Positions 46,446 through 55,809 of a stretch of 64,000 bases of DNA are shown here, piece after piece. The DNA lies in the NCBI RefSeq assembly GCF_008711525.1, contig NZ_VXKS01000011.1:18679-82678 (forward strand). The letters are read 5' to 3'. The position numbers and the translations under genes were made by a program. Numbering within the stretch: the stretch's first letter is position 1; every line of letters begins with the position of its first letter. Source of the stretch: Cysteiniphilum sp. JM-1 (GTDB lineage: Bacteria; Pseudomonadota; Gammaproteobacteria; Francisellales; Francisellaceae). Below the pieces are notes generated by a model. The model ran no database searches and was not told where the DNA came from. It saw nothing but the letters and a program-made list of their open reading frames with translations.

Positions 46446-47821
46446 CGCAACATACTCACTAAATGGGCAATGTCCCCTGCACCTTGCACGAGTACCACAT
46501 CATGTGCTGAGGCAAGTTTATCGATAAGGATTTTGGCTTCTTCATTATTATCAACATAAAAGCATTGCGGGTGTTTGTTTGTTAGTGCGTTAAATAGATC
46601 TACGGCATGCGCGCCCTCAATTGGGTCTTCACTGGCAGCATAACTGCGCATTAGAATCACAATATCCGCATTTTTCAAACAGTCGATAAACTCATGAAAT
46701 AAATCGCGCGTCCGTGTATAGCGGTGTGGCTGATAGATGTGGATAAGACGTTGATGCGGAAATTGTTGTGAAACAGCATCCAATGTGCTTTGAATCTCAA
46801 CCGGATGGTGACCATAATCGTCAATAAGCTCAACCGTGTGATTATTTATTGTGGTTTGGTAATGATTAAAACGACGATAAATACCTTTAAAGCTTAATAA
46901 TGCGTGTTTAATCGTATTCTCGGCAATGCCAAATTTAAGGCAAAGTGCAATGGCAGCAAGCGCATTTTCAGCATTATGCTTACCAGGCAAGGTGCTTATA
47001 AAGTCGTTATAGCTCTTATCTGTGGTGGTAATATCAAACTTCGCGTGATGTGTTGTTTGCTCGAAATGAATGATTTGAATATCCATATCATTGTTTAAAC
47101 CATAATGCAGGGCGCTTGGCTTGTGTGTTTTTATCTTCTCTACGAGTTGATAAGCGCTGTCACTATCACTGCCAATAAGAATTTCGCCAATAACGTTATC
47201 AGCTAAAGCGAAATTAGCAAAGCTGTGAATAAGTGCTGTAATCTCATGTTGATAGGTTTGCATGTGATCAAGATCAACGTTACTGATAATAATATGCTTA
47301 GGGTGTATCTTAAGAAATGAGGCATCACTTTCATCGGCCTCAATAATCATATAAGGTGAGTTACCAGCATGTGCGTGATGTGTGAAGTTATTAGCAAGTC
47401 CACCGTTAATAAAGCTTGGATCAAGTCCTGCCTCACGCATGATATGTGCCAAAAGGCTAGTGATCGTTGTTTTGCCATGAGTGCCAGTAATGGCAATAAG
47501 CTCAGCATAGTCTTTGCTTAAAAAGGCTAAGAACTCCGCGCGATGATGAATTTTTATGTTTTGGCTTAATGCTTTTTGATATTCAGGATTATCTTTGCGC
47601 ATGGCGGAGGTATAAATAACGGCATCAATATCGGTTAAGTTCTTAGCATCATGCCCCAATGTGATATGTGCACCCATTGTAGTAAGCTTCGATGTAAGCT
47701 CTGATGATTGCAAATCAGAGCCAGACACACGATAGCCTTTTTGTAGGCAAAATATCGCAAGCGCTGACATACCCATGCCGCCAATGCCGATAAAATGATA
47801 ATGTGGTGTTTTTTGTGTCAT
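46442..47821 (-). CDS. murC: UDP-N-acetylmuramate--L-alanine ligase
   Basis: MurC adds L-alanine to UDP-MurNAc, the first peptide step of peptidoglycan synthesis. The 459-residue protein has FIGIGGMGMSALA, the ATP-binding AITGTHGKTTITSLLA, DLDHMQTY and DDYGHHPVEI. MurC is favoured over Mpl by the overall length and QPHRYTRTRDLF. The ATG at 47821 is chosen over a GTG at 47827. It lies outside a division cluster and is grouped with rsmI instead. Confidence 0.9.
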   Translation of the reverse strand: MTQKTPHYHFIGIGGMGMSALAIFCLQKGYRVSGSDLQSSELTSKLTTMGAHITLGHDAKNLTDIDAVIYTSAMRKDNPEYQKALSQNIKIHHRAEFLAFLSKDYAELIAITGTHGKTTITSLLAHIMREAGLDPSFINGGLANNFTHHAHAGNSPYMIIEADESDASFLKIHPKHIIISNVDLDHMQTYQHEITALIHSFANFALADNVIGEILIGSDSDSAYQLVEKIKTHKPSALHYGLNNDMDIQIIHFEQTTHHAKFDITTTDKSYNDFISTLPGKHNAENALAAIALCLKFGIAENTIKHALLSFKGIYRRFNHYQTTINNHTVELIDDYGHHPVEIQSTLDAVSQQFPHQRLIHIYQPHRYTRTRDLFHEFIDCLKNADIVILMRSYAASEDPIEGAHAVDLFNALTNKHPQCFYVDNNEEAKILIDKLASAHDVVLVQGAGDIAHLVSMLR

Positions 47822-47906
47822 TGTCACGATGATTATTTGTTATGGCAAATCAATACTGCTAAGTAGTTTAATATAACTAGAGATAAAAATATTGGGGAAT
47901 TTGGTT

Positions 47907-49157
47907 TTATTGTGCATCTGGGTTTTTGATGTAGCGTTGAGCTAGCACGACGGGTAACAAAAAGCAGAAGATAAACCCGGGACCAATATCCAGTATCCAT
48001 GAATTTACCAAGCAGCCAATGGCAAAGGCAATGATAAGAATACGTGTGTTATTACGCATCATCATTGGCATGTCTTTGGCATAGCAAAAAGAAGCAAGTA
48101 ATAAAAAGATGAATATAGCCAGTGCCCAGATACCCGATTGCATTGCAAAATAGATATATTGATTATGCGGGTTATTAATCACGCGATAATATTTTTTGTC
48201 ATGTGATGGTATTTCACTATTAATAAAATGCGTGCTGCACTGTGTTTGCTCACCGGTGCCGCAACCATAGAAAATGCGCTGTGGTTTTTGTTCAAAAATT
48301 CCAAGGGCAGTGTGATAAAAACTTAGACGAATACCAGCGGAAGTGTCAGTGTTTGTGCCATTATAATAGCTAATAGTGCTATTATGGGCTTCATCAACAC
48401 GCATCTTGAAGTTTGGCGAGAAATGATAAAATGCGGCAAAAACACTCGGGACAATGACAATAGCAGCAATTAAACCTTTCCAGCGAAATTTCATAAAAAA
48501 GCCAACTGCCAATACAGAAAACTCAATCAAATAACCGGTACGACTCGTGTTTAAGCCAAGCTCAGCACAAATAATAATAATGCCGAGAATTAGAAAAAGT
48601 ATCCGTTGCTTTTTACTGTGGGTTGTTAACGCCATTGAAAAGAGCATAAATGCAGCAACTGCAAAGATAAAGCCCGTCACAAAGTGCGACTGTGCCGCTG
48701 GAAAAGTCGGGCCGCTAAAAACAATGGCATTTTCAGGACTTAAGAAATAATAATTCACGAAAATAGCAATGACATTGAGTATCACGCCAATAAAAAATGC
48801 TAATAAGAGCTTATTAATAATCTCAGGGTTTTTATAGCATACATAGGCGATAACCCAAACAATTAAGAGTTTGTAAAATTTGCCAACCCAAGCAATAGAT
48901 TCATTAAATGGCAGCGTTGAATACAGGCAACTAATTAAAGCCAAAATAATTAATGCGATTGCTGGCCAAATATAAAAGCGTTTGATTAAGGAGAATTTAG
49001 CACAATAGTCACCACTGATGATAAATAATAATAGTAAACATATCGCGAATATGCTGGTGAGTGCTGTAGAGACTGTCATGACGAGCCCTAGTCCAAAAGC
49101 GAAAAAAAGATAAGCTTTATTCAAAAAGTCGTAGTTCTGATGTGGCGGGGTTTGCAT
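47907..49157 (-). CDS. O-antigen ligase-like (Wzy_C) membrane protein
   Basis: The 416-residue protein has about 10-12 membrane helices and a large polar loop (about residues 250-320) between them. The pattern, including LGLNTSRTGYLIEF and PHNQYIYFAMQSGIWALAIF, fits the Wzy_C/WaaL family. It could ligate O-antigen to lipid A core or act on another polysaccharide. Glycosyltransferase genes follow on both strands (49268-51923), which supports a surface polysaccharide locus. Confidence 0.8.
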   Translation of the reverse strand: MQTPPHQNYDFLNKAYLFFAFGLGLVMTVSTALTSIFAICLLLLFIISGDYCAKFSLIKRFYIWPAIALIILALISCLYSTLPFNESIAWVGKFYKLLIVWVIAYVCYKNPEIINKLLLAFFIGVILNVIAIFVNYYFLSPENAIVFSGPTFPAAQSHFVTGFIFAVAAFMLFSMALTTHSKKQRILFLILGIIIICAELGLNTSRTGYLIEFSVLAVGFFMKFRWKGLIAAIVIVPSVFAAFYHFSPNFKMRVDEAHNSTISYYNGTNTDTSAGIRLSFYHTALGIFEQKPQRIFYGCGTGEQTQCSTHFINSEIPSHDKKYYRVINNPHNQYIYFAMQSGIWALAIFIFLLLASFCYAKDMPMMMRNNTRILIIAFAIGCLVNSWILDIGPGFIFCFLLPVVLAQRYIKNPDAQ

Positions 49158-49267
49158 GTTAAGTTAGATTACCTCAAATAAGATTTTTGCTAGTATAAAG
49201 TCCTTAGCATTTCACATCAACTCAAGTAGAATCAATTTTATCGTAATGTATTGAATTCGGTCTTAAT

Positions 49268-50356
49268 ATGCTAAAGGCTAATGATAAAGTTTTACTAATT
49301 TCTCAAGGGTTAAAACGTGGTGGTGCTGATGTTGTACTTCTTAATCTTGCGCGACTTTTGCTAGAGCAAGGACTGCAAGTTTATTTGATTGTCTTTGGTA
49401 AGGTTGATATTGATATTGATGAACGAATTATCTTATTTGCAGAGGCAGCAAAAAATGCTCATGACATTAAAGTTTTGCAAGAAATTTTGGTGTCTAGATT
49501 AATTACCAAGCTAGATAAGCTCCATGATTTTAAAATGATTTTCTCGAATAAAACGACTTCAAGAAAATGGCTCAAAGCTTCTGTTGAGAATAAAACATTT
49601 TATTATCGACATTTTTGTTCAAGTTTTGTGTTAGATAGAAAATTGGAGGAAAGTGAAAAATCCTATCAAAAAATGCGCAAAAAAGAATTTAGGCATTTTA
49701 ATAAAAGGCGAATTATATGTGTGTCGCATGGTGTTAAAGAGACCCTTCTTAATAGGTTTGAAGTTAAACCAAAATCTATTCATGTATTATATAATTTTTT
49801 TGATTTTGATCTGATTCGTAGCAAAGCACAGGCGTTCCAGATTGATGAGAAGCCCTATATTTTACATGTTGGTAGGTATAGCTTAGATAGTAAGCGTCAG
49901 GATCTGTTATTGGCAGCATTTGAACAAGTTACAGCGCATGTGAATTTGATTTTTATCACAGACAATGTTTTGGCATTGGAAAAGCAGGTGGTAAATGCTA
50001 AAAAGCAAAGCCAAATTAAAGTCATGAATTTCATGAGCAATCCATTTCCATATATGAAAAATGCTCAAGTTGTCGTGTTGTGTTCTGCTTATGAAGCATT
50101 TGGTAACGTGATTGTTGAGGCGATGATCTGTGGAACACCTGTGGTGAGTACGGATTGTAAGTCGGGACCAAAAGAAATATTAGTTGAAAATATGGCTAAA
50201 TACTTAGTACATTGTAATGATCCGTTGGCGCTAGCTAAAAGTATAGAAGAAGCTTTAGTCTCTCCTATTACTGCAACACAACAGCAGTTAGAAAAGTTTA
50301 GCTTTGAGAGTGCATTTAACACGATCAACAAGATATATCAGCAGGACTTGTTATAG
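49268..50356 (+). CDS. Glycosyltransferase, family GT4 type
   Basis: This 362-residue protein has a GT-B fold. The N-terminal domain begins with VLLISQGLKRGGADVVLLNL. The C-terminal domain shows ILHVGRYSLDSKRQDLLLAAF, and AYEAFGNVIVEAMICGTPVV with the donor-binding E-x7-E pattern. It should transfer a sugar onto a lipid-linked or core oligosaccharide. The acceptor is unknown. It runs convergent with the family-2 enzyme gene, overlapping it by 6 nt. Confidence 0.85.
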   Translation: MLKANDKVLLISQGLKRGGADVVLLNLARLLLEQGLQVYLIVFGKVDIDIDERIILFAEAAKNAHDIKVLQEILVSRLITKLDKLHDFKMIFSNKTTSRKWLKASVENKTFYYRHFCSSFVLDRKLEESEKSYQKMRKKEFRHFNKRRIICVSHGVKETLLNRFEVKPKSIHVLYNFFDFDLIRSKAQAFQIDEKPYILHVGRYSLDSKRQDLLLAAFEQVTAHVNLIFITDNVLALEKQVVNAKKQSQIKVMNFMSNPFPYMKNAQVVVLCSAYEAFGNVIVEAMICGTPVVSTDCKSGPKEILVENMAKYLVHCNDPLALAKSIEEALVSPITATQQQLEKFSFESAFNTINKIYQQDLL

Positions 50357-51169
50357 TTCAGAATTTGCAGGGTGAATACGTTTTGTTTGCAATAGTTGTT
50401 GTAGGTAATCAAAGTTTTTACCCTCATTTGCTCTATCTGCTTCTTTGTGCCATAAATGGAAAACCTCAGTGGCAAACTTGCCAGATTTACGTCTTTTTCC
50501 ATAATTAAGTATGCGAATAACTAAGTCTGAGTCTTCAAACCCCCAGCCTTCAAAACTTTCGTCAAAGCCTCTTACGGCAAGTAAATCATTTTTCCAAAAG
50601 GCGAGATTACAAGTTTTAGCGCCTTGCCATTTATTTGGTTTTTTATAACGATTTAAAAAAGGAACATAAAGTTTTGGCAAGAGTTTATTTGAATTTTTGC
50701 ACAAGGCATTAATCATCCACTCAAAGCCACTTTTCTTCCATAGTGGTAGTTGGTGCTGTAAAACTTTTTGTGTATAGCTTTCGGATAAAATAATACGGTG
50801 ACCAACGACAAAATAATTTGTCTCAGCTATTTTGCGGTGGTTTTCGATGAAGTGTATGTTTGGCACACAATCGCCATCAAGAAAGATAATGTAATCTCCA
50901 GAGGCATGCTTAATGCCAAGGTTACGTGCTCTTGCAGCGCGAAACCCTTTGTCTTCTTGCCATAGATGCTTTAAAGGGAAGCGAGCCATTGTTTTAAATT
51001 GCTCAATCATTTCTTTGGTTGCAAAAGTTGAGCCATCATCGACAATAATAACCTCAAAATTACTATCGGTTTGGTTGTTTAACGCCGTTAAAGCAAGCTT
51101 GAGCGCTTCTGGCCAGTTATAGGTAGAAACAATAACTGAGACCAACCCTTGATAGGTATTATTGCTCAT
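50351..51169 (-). CDS. Glycosyltransferase, family GT2 with a GT7C-like tail
   Basis: The 272-residue protein starts with VSVIVSTYNWPEALKLALTAL, and carries VDDGSTFA and FLDGDCVPN, where the DxD-type residues bind metal. The C-terminal part, RGFDESFEGWGFEDSDLVIRI, matches the Glyco_transf_7C domain of galactosyltransferase-like enzymes. The ATG at 51169 has GGGAGAAG 7 nt upstream; the longer frame from 51232 would add 21 unrelated residues. It overlaps the next gene upstream by 11 nt, so the two are an operon. Confidence 0.85.
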   Translation of the reverse strand: MSNNTYQGLVSVIVSTYNWPEALKLALTALNNQTDSNFEVIIVDDGSTFATKEMIEQFKTMARFPLKHLWQEDKGFRAARARNLGIKHASGDYIIFLDGDCVPNIHFIENHRKIAETNYFVVGHRIILSESYTQKVLQHQLPLWKKSGFEWMINALCKNSNKLLPKLYVPFLNRYKKPNKWQGAKTCNLAFWKNDLLAVRGFDESFEGWGFEDSDLVIRILNYGKRRKSGKFATEVFHLWHKEADRANEGKNFDYLQQLLQTKRIHPANSEL

Positions 51170-51923
51170 TTTGTTGCTTCTCCCATAATTTAACATATTT
51201 GAAATATGAGCCATAAGCCGAGAGTTTAGCAATTAAATAGCCGCGTTTTCCATCTAGAAATCCTAAACGCATAATAAATCCACGTAAGAAAGTCCAATGT
51301 TTATGAAAACTTGCCTTTAGCAAGGAAGTTCTTTTGCCTTTTTGCCACAGGATCGCTGAGGTGCCATCGCTATAATCGTTCATTTTCTTTAATGAGCTGG
51401 TGACACTGTCCTGAGAGTGATGAATAAGTTTGCCTTGTAACATACCAGCTTGCTTTTTTGAAACATCAAGTTTGGCATGAACTATATCTTGTGTCCATTG
51501 ATGTTTTTTGCAATCAAATAAACGCACAATCCAGTCTTTACCCCAGTCGCCATGGTGAATGATTTTTCCCAAGAAAAATGATCGACGATGCATTTTATAA
51601 AAGCTGTACTGTGGGTTATTCAACGTTGCTTTAATCGAGTGTTCAAGATCAGGTGTTACCTCTTCATCAGCATCTAATATCAGCCCCCAGTCAGTGGTTA
51701 GTTGCGAAATGCCAAAATGCTTTTGTGGACCATCACCAGGCCAATGACGTTCAATCGTCTTGGCACCATAAGATTTAGCAATTTCAAGTGTCTTATCGGT
51801 GCTGCCCGAGTCAACGACAATAATCTCGTCTGCCCATTTGACAGATTCTAAGCAGCGCGCGATATTCTTTTCTTCGTTTTTAGTAATAATTACTACGCCA
51901 AGGGTGTTTTTCTTTTCAGTCAT
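51159..51923 (-). CDS. Glycosyltransferase GT2, WaaE/KdtX-like
   Basis: The 254-residue protein has LGVVIITKNEEKNIARCLESV, DEIIVVDSGSTDKTLEIA and LILDADEEVTPDL, which match the WaaE/KdtX group that adds glucose to the LPS inner core. The frame remains open far upstream, to 52205, through 16 heptamer repeats, but the first family-like residue is at the ATG 51923 (MTEKKNTLG). It is the first gene of a minus-strand pair. A heptamer tract lies 97 bases upstream, which may matter for its expression. Confidence 0.87.
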   Translation of the reverse strand: MTEKKNTLGVVIITKNEEKNIARCLESVKWADEIIVVDSGSTDKTLEIAKSYGAKTIERHWPGDGPQKHFGISQLTTDWGLILDADEEVTPDLEHSIKATLNNPQYSFYKMHRRSFFLGKIIHHGDWGKDWIVRLFDCKKHQWTQDIVHAKLDVSKKQAGMLQGKLIHHSQDSVTSSLKKMNDYSDGTSAILWQKGKRTSLLKASFHKHWTFLRGFIMRLGFLDGKRGYLIAKLSAYGSYFKYVKLWEKQQNEQ

Positions 51924-52011
51924 AAGTGCAAGGTTGACCGGATTTGATTGCTGCGTATCATAACATAAGTTAAGCAATGACAAGAATGCGTTGTGATAAT
52001 AATTTGTTAGA

Positions 52012-52137
52012 ATGTTTTTGTTGGATGTTGGATGTTGGATGTTGGATGTTGGATGTTGGATGTTGGATGTTGGATGTTGGATGTTGGATGTTGGATGTTG
52101 GATGTTGGATGTTGGATGTTGGATGTTGGATAAATAA
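52012..52137 (+). CDS. Short reading frame through the heptamer tract (doubtful)
   Basis: From ATG 52012 a frame of 41 codons runs through the repeat, giving five-plus copies of LDVGCWM, and stops at 52135-52137, 3 nt before the YhhN start. No RBS is clear. It may be only a by-product of the repeat, but if translated, its length would change with the repeat number and could affect YhhN translation. Confidence 0.2.
   Translation: MFLLDVGCWMLDVGCWMLDVGCWMLDVGCWMLDVGCWMLDK
52020..52131 (+). repeat. Sixteen tandem copies of a 7-bp repeat (GTTGGAT)
   Basis: The tract is 112 bases long and consists of 16 exact copies of GTTGGAT. Seven is not a multiple of three, so each gain or loss of a copy shifts any reading frame across it. 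It lies between the start of the WaaE-like gene (97 bases away) and YhhN (10 bases away), in the shared control region. Tracts of this kind change length by slippage and often create phase variation in surface genes. Confidence 0.97.
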
Positions 52138-52140
52138 GTT

Positions 52141-52785
52141 ATGTTAGGAATAATTGGATTAACGTTATTAATTGCATTATGCGCGAGCATACATATTATC
52201 GACAAATATCGTACGATGAGTGTTTTAAGTTATGTGTTTAAGCCATTAACAACCTTGTTGATTTTGCTATATGCATTTTGCTTTAGCGCGGAGATTAACA
52301 TGTTTGTGGTGTTGATTTTATTGGGATTAATGCTGTCATTAATAGGTGATGTTTTTTTGCTATCGACAAAGGAGAAAAACTTCACTGGTGGGCTTGCGAG
52401 TTTCTTGTTGGCGCATATTGCTTATATTGTGGCTTTCTCATTGAAGCTTACATTATTTCATTGGTGGGTTGTTGTTGCGATGTTGCTATATGCAGTAGTG
52501 TTTTATCTTAAGTTACACCCAAAACTGGGCTCAGATCGCATTGCTGTTGCTGTTTATATTGTGATTATTGTGGTAATGGGTGCTGTGGCTGTTAATGTCT
52601 ATATTGCCGATAGGTCGTTACCAAGCCTGTGTATGATGCTTGGTGCATTGTGCTTTATGTTCTCAGACTCCGTGTTGGCGTGGGATAAGTTTAAACGCAA
52701 GTTAAAGCACGAACCAAGTCTTGTCATGATCAGTTATTATTTAGCGCAATATTTAATCGCCAGTGCGGCGATAGCCTTTTATTGA
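52141..52785 (+). CDS. YhhN family membrane protein (lysoplasmalogenase-like)
   Basis: The 214-residue protein has about seven to eight membrane helices. It shows KPLTTLLILLYAF, LLGLMLSLIGDVFLL and MLGALCFMFSDSVLAWDKF, the polar residues of which are conserved in TMEM86/YhhN proteins. Animal TMEM86B hydrolyses lysoplasmalogens; the bacterial role is unclear. The start lies 10 nt after the heptamer tract, with no good RBS. It overlaps the convergent FAD oxidoreductase by 7 nt. Confidence 0.85.
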   Translation: MLGIIGLTLLIALCASIHIIDKYRTMSVLSYVFKPLTTLLILLYAFCFSAEINMFVVLILLGLMLSLIGDVFLLSTKEKNFTGGLASFLLAHIAYIVAFSLKLTLFHWWVVVAMLLYAVVFYLKLHPKLGSDRIAVAVYIVIIVVMGAVAVNVYIADRSLPSLCMMLGALCFMFSDSVLAWDKFKRKLKHEPSLVMISYYLAQYLIASAAIAFY

Positions 52786-54026
52786 AGGTGACTGCAGACT
52801 TTAGCAAGGACGCTTAGTTTGCGTTTGGCATCCGTGGCATAATCATTGGTTTCATCCCAAGCATAACCTGCGAGAATGGAGCAGATCTTAGCTTTGATCT
52901 CAGGTGGCTGAGTGTGACTAAAAATAATTTGTTGTAATTCACCGGTGTACCAAGCACGGACATAAGATTTAAAAGTGTTAACACCTTTTTGTAAGGGAAC
53001 AGCAAAGTCTTGTTGCCAATTAACGTTCTCACCTTTTAGCGACTTATCTAATGTTTCAGCGGCAAGGACGGCTGATTTTAGAGCAATCGTGACCCCTGAT
53101 GAGAATATAGGATCTAAAAACTCGCCAGCATTGCCAAGAAGTGCATAGCCTGTGCCATGCAATGTGCTCACATCTTGGGCATAGCCGACAATCTTGCGCT
53201 CGGGCATATCAAAGCTGACTTCTTTTAAAATATTAGATAAATTAGGTGTTTCATTAATAAGTCGCATTAATATTTTTTCGGGTTCATCTTCATTTTGTTG
53301 TAGCAAATGCGGTTCACCAACAACGCCAAGTGAGTATTTAGTCGGACTTAAGGGAATCAACCAAAACCAAATGTCGCTGTGCATTGGGTGTACAGTAATC
53401 AAGATTTTATTTTGGTCAAATAGTCTTTGATCAAGTACGCTATTGATGTGAGTAAAGACAGACATGCGCGGTGGAAATTCACTTGGTAGATTAAGCTTTA
53501 ACAAATTAGGCAATACGCGTGCGAACCCACTAGCATCGAGTACAAATCGTGCGTGATATTGGTGTGTTTTGCCACTTTTATCGATTGTAGTGATCATCTG
53601 GCTATTGTCGCTTAGTCGAATATCAATGACTTGTTGTTCATAGATGATTGTTGTGCCAAATTGTGTAGCTTGATCAGCTAACAGCTTATCAAAAACACTG
53701 CGCTCGACTTGGAATGTGCTATCAAATCCAGTGCTAAACTTTTGACTAAAATCAAACTCAGTGTAGTGATTTTGGCAGAAAAAAGCGGCACCATTTTTAA
53801 ATTGAAAATGTGCGTCTTCGATGCAGGGCAGTAAATTAGCATGCGCTAGAAATTCCATCGCTTGTGGCAGCAGGCTCTCGCCAATGGAGAAACGCGGGAA
53901 CTTGGAGGATTCAATAATGGTGACTTGATAGCCTTTCTGTGCAAGGATTGACGCGGCAACAGTGCCTGAGGGACCTGCGCCAATGATTAAAACATCAGTG
54001 TTAAAAGCGTTAGATCTAGTATTCAT
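52779..54026 (-). CDS. FAD-dependent oxidoreductase, tryptophan-halogenase-like
   Basis: The 415-residue protein has VLIIGAGPSGTVAASILAQ at the N-terminus, then FPRFSIGESLLPQAM, where GESLLP is typical of the geranylgeranyl reductase/halogenase group. ALLGNAGEFLDPIFSSGV matches the second FAD segment. I do not see the W-x-W-x-I-P motif of true halogenases, so hydroxylation or reduction is more likely. Related enzymes act in lipid or polyene pathways. It has no clear operon partner. Confidence 0.82.
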   Translation of the reverse strand: MNTRSNAFNTDVLIIGAGPSGTVAASILAQKGYQVTIIESSKFPRFSIGESLLPQAMEFLAHANLLPCIEDAHFQFKNGAAFFCQNHYTEFDFSQKFSTGFDSTFQVERSVFDKLLADQATQFGTTIIYEQQVIDIRLSDNSQMITTIDKSGKTHQYHARFVLDASGFARVLPNLLKLNLPSEFPPRMSVFTHINSVLDQRLFDQNKILITVHPMHSDIWFWLIPLSPTKYSLGVVGEPHLLQQNEDEPEKILMRLINETPNLSNILKEVSFDMPERKIVGYAQDVSTLHGTGYALLGNAGEFLDPIFSSGVTIALKSAVLAAETLDKSLKGENVNWQQDFAVPLQKGVNTFKSYVRAWYTGELQQIIFSHTQPPEIKAKICSILAGYAWDETNDYATDAKRKLSVLAKVCSHLQ

Positions 54027-54218
54027 TAGAAGTCATTGAGTAATAGTATTTGAGTTGGTGTGCTCACTGTAATCAAAAATCAAGCGTTACTCTATAATAA
54101 TTTCATAAAAAGCAGGTTTTTGTACTTTTCTTTTTTTTTGTCATCAGTTATCTTGTTATCGAGCATTTTTTGCTCGTAGGTAAAATTACCCGTAAAGAAA
54201 ACAGGAAGGGGAAGATAA

Positions 54219-55634
54219 ATGTTAAAAAAAATCACATTGGCAATGCTTGCCGCATCTGCTGCCACGGCAGTCTATGCGCAAGATGCTAACACTGGCAGTG
54301 CAGATAATCAAACAGTACAAGCACAAATTGCTGAGCTGAAAAAAGAGATTGCCGCACTGCAAGCAAGCCAAGAAGCAATGGCAAAATCAGCACCTACGCA
54401 AACGCAACATGGTAGTGTTGAGAGTGTTGATACTGGCACTGATAGCTCTGATCACGTCACGGTACCAACCAATATGGGGCAGATTCAGAACTTCTTGTTC
54501 TCAGATGTTCATGATGGTGTTATTCCGATGGGAATGCTAAGTTCATCGCAGTTTGCTCTGGGCTTATTAAAGCAGCGTAATATGTATAGCGATCGCGCGT
54601 TAGTGTTTGGTGGTTATTTGGAAGCAGATCCACAGGTTTGGCATGGTAGTCCAATTACTTACAATAAGGGCACTTCTTCAAATCCAGATTATCAGACTTA
54701 TCAATCAGGCAAAGGTTTGCCAATTACTACTGCTAACTTATATGTTGCAGCGAACTTAGGTCGTTATGTTACGGCTGAAACAACCTTAGCAGCTGATTCA
54801 TCTGACGGCTATAAAGTCAATGCACAAGATGCTTTTGTGATGTTTGGTAATTTAGATGACTTCCCACTGTATGCAACGGTTGGTAAAAACCGCTTAGCAT
54901 TCGGTTCATTCTCAGGTGGTGGTCCATGGACTGGATCATTAACGCAGATGTTATTTAGACCAGGTCGTGTTAATAACGTCTCTCTTGCTTATTATAAGGA
55001 TGGTCTAAGCAGTAATTTGACACTTTTCCAAACCGATGATCACACCAGTGACTTTGTTTATGCCGCATTTTATGGTAACGAGATTGGTAAGTTGGCATAC
55101 GGCATTAATGGTGGTTACGTCTACAATGTTAATGGTACAGGTAATAGCTCATTTAATTTGGCAACAAACCCAGGACCAAGTAAGACGCGTATTGGTGCAG
55201 TAAACTTTGATACAAGCTTGGCTTATGATATCTATGGTGTTGGTGCTGGTTGGGCGCAAACGACAAATAAATCAGATATGACAAATAATGGCTATGCTGG
55301 TGCTTGGTATGTTCAAGCTGGCTTCTCACCAGAGATTTATGGTCGTTCAACCAACTTCAATATCGCCTATAACGGTGCTTATAACACTAATAATTTACCG
55401 ATTACTTTAAGTGGTAATGCGGATAAAGGTTATGGGACAACGTCGGGGGCTACCTCAAGTAATAACTATAAAGTTATCTACCCAGGTTCTGGTGTTGATA
55501 AGATGATTGTTGCTTCAGCGCAACGTCCATTCTTCACTGAGAATGTGTTGATTGGTCTAGAATATGCTTATATGCATATGTACAACAATCAGCATACCAA
55601 TGCCTATACTTTAGATATCTCAGTATATTTCTAA
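54219..55634 (+). CDS. Outer-membrane porin, LbtU/DUF3573 type
   Basis: The 471-residue protein has a signal peptide ending near VYA, then a short coiled coil (VQAQIAELKKEIAALQASQE) and a long beta-barrel region. The C-terminus, ending LDISVYF in an aromatic residue, is typical of outer-membrane barrels. The layout resembles the DUF3573 porins of Francisella and LbtU, a siderophore receptor of Legionella. A role in iron or nutrient uptake is an inference. It has a strong RBS (AGGAAGGGG) and its own terminator at about 55702. Confidence 0.82.
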   Translation: MLKKITLAMLAASAATAVYAQDANTGSADNQTVQAQIAELKKEIAALQASQEAMAKSAPTQTQHGSVESVDTGTDSSDHVTVPTNMGQIQNFLFSDVHDGVIPMGMLSSSQFALGLLKQRNMYSDRALVFGGYLEADPQVWHGSPITYNKGTSSNPDYQTYQSGKGLPITTANLYVAANLGRYVTAETTLAADSSDGYKVNAQDAFVMFGNLDDFPLYATVGKNRLAFGSFSGGGPWTGSLTQMLFRPGRVNNVSLAYYKDGLSSNLTLFQTDDHTSDFVYAAFYGNEIGKLAYGINGGYVYNVNGTGNSSFNLATNPGPSKTRIGAVNFDTSLAYDIYGVGAGWAQTTNKSDMTNNGYAGAWYVQAGFSPEIYGRSTNFNIAYNGAYNTNNLPITLSGNADKGYGTTSGATSSNNYKVIYPGSGVDKMIVASAQRPFFTENVLIGLEYAYMHMYNNQHTNAYTLDISVYF

Positions 55635-55701
55635 AAACAAAAACCGTAAAAAACTGTAAAAAATAGGAGGAACTCCTCAACCTTCTGTTTTTACTATTTT
55701 A

Positions 55702-55724
55702 AGCCTGCAATTGCAGGCTTTTTT
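55702..55724 (+). terminator. Rho-independent terminator after the porin gene
   Basis: AGCCTGCAATTGCAGGCT is a perfect hairpin followed by a run of six T. A weaker hairpin, AGGAG..CTCCT, precedes it at about 55664-55677. Confidence 0.9.
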
Positions 55725-55809
55725 GTTTGATCTTGCTGAAATGCTGTGCTTTGAGTTGATTGTTGCTATAATAGCCAGTGTTTATAATGTTAAATAAATG
55801 GAGCAGGCT

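Noticed and set aside
46442..47821. Mpl (murein peptide ligase) instead of MurC
   Set aside because: The two are similar, but the motifs and length fit MurC better.
52020..52131. CRISPR array
   Set aside because: The unit is 7 bp with no spacers; it is a simple tandem repeat.
52779..54026. Flavin-dependent halogenase
   Set aside because: The GESLLP motif is present, but the W-x-W-x-I-P halogenase motif was not found.
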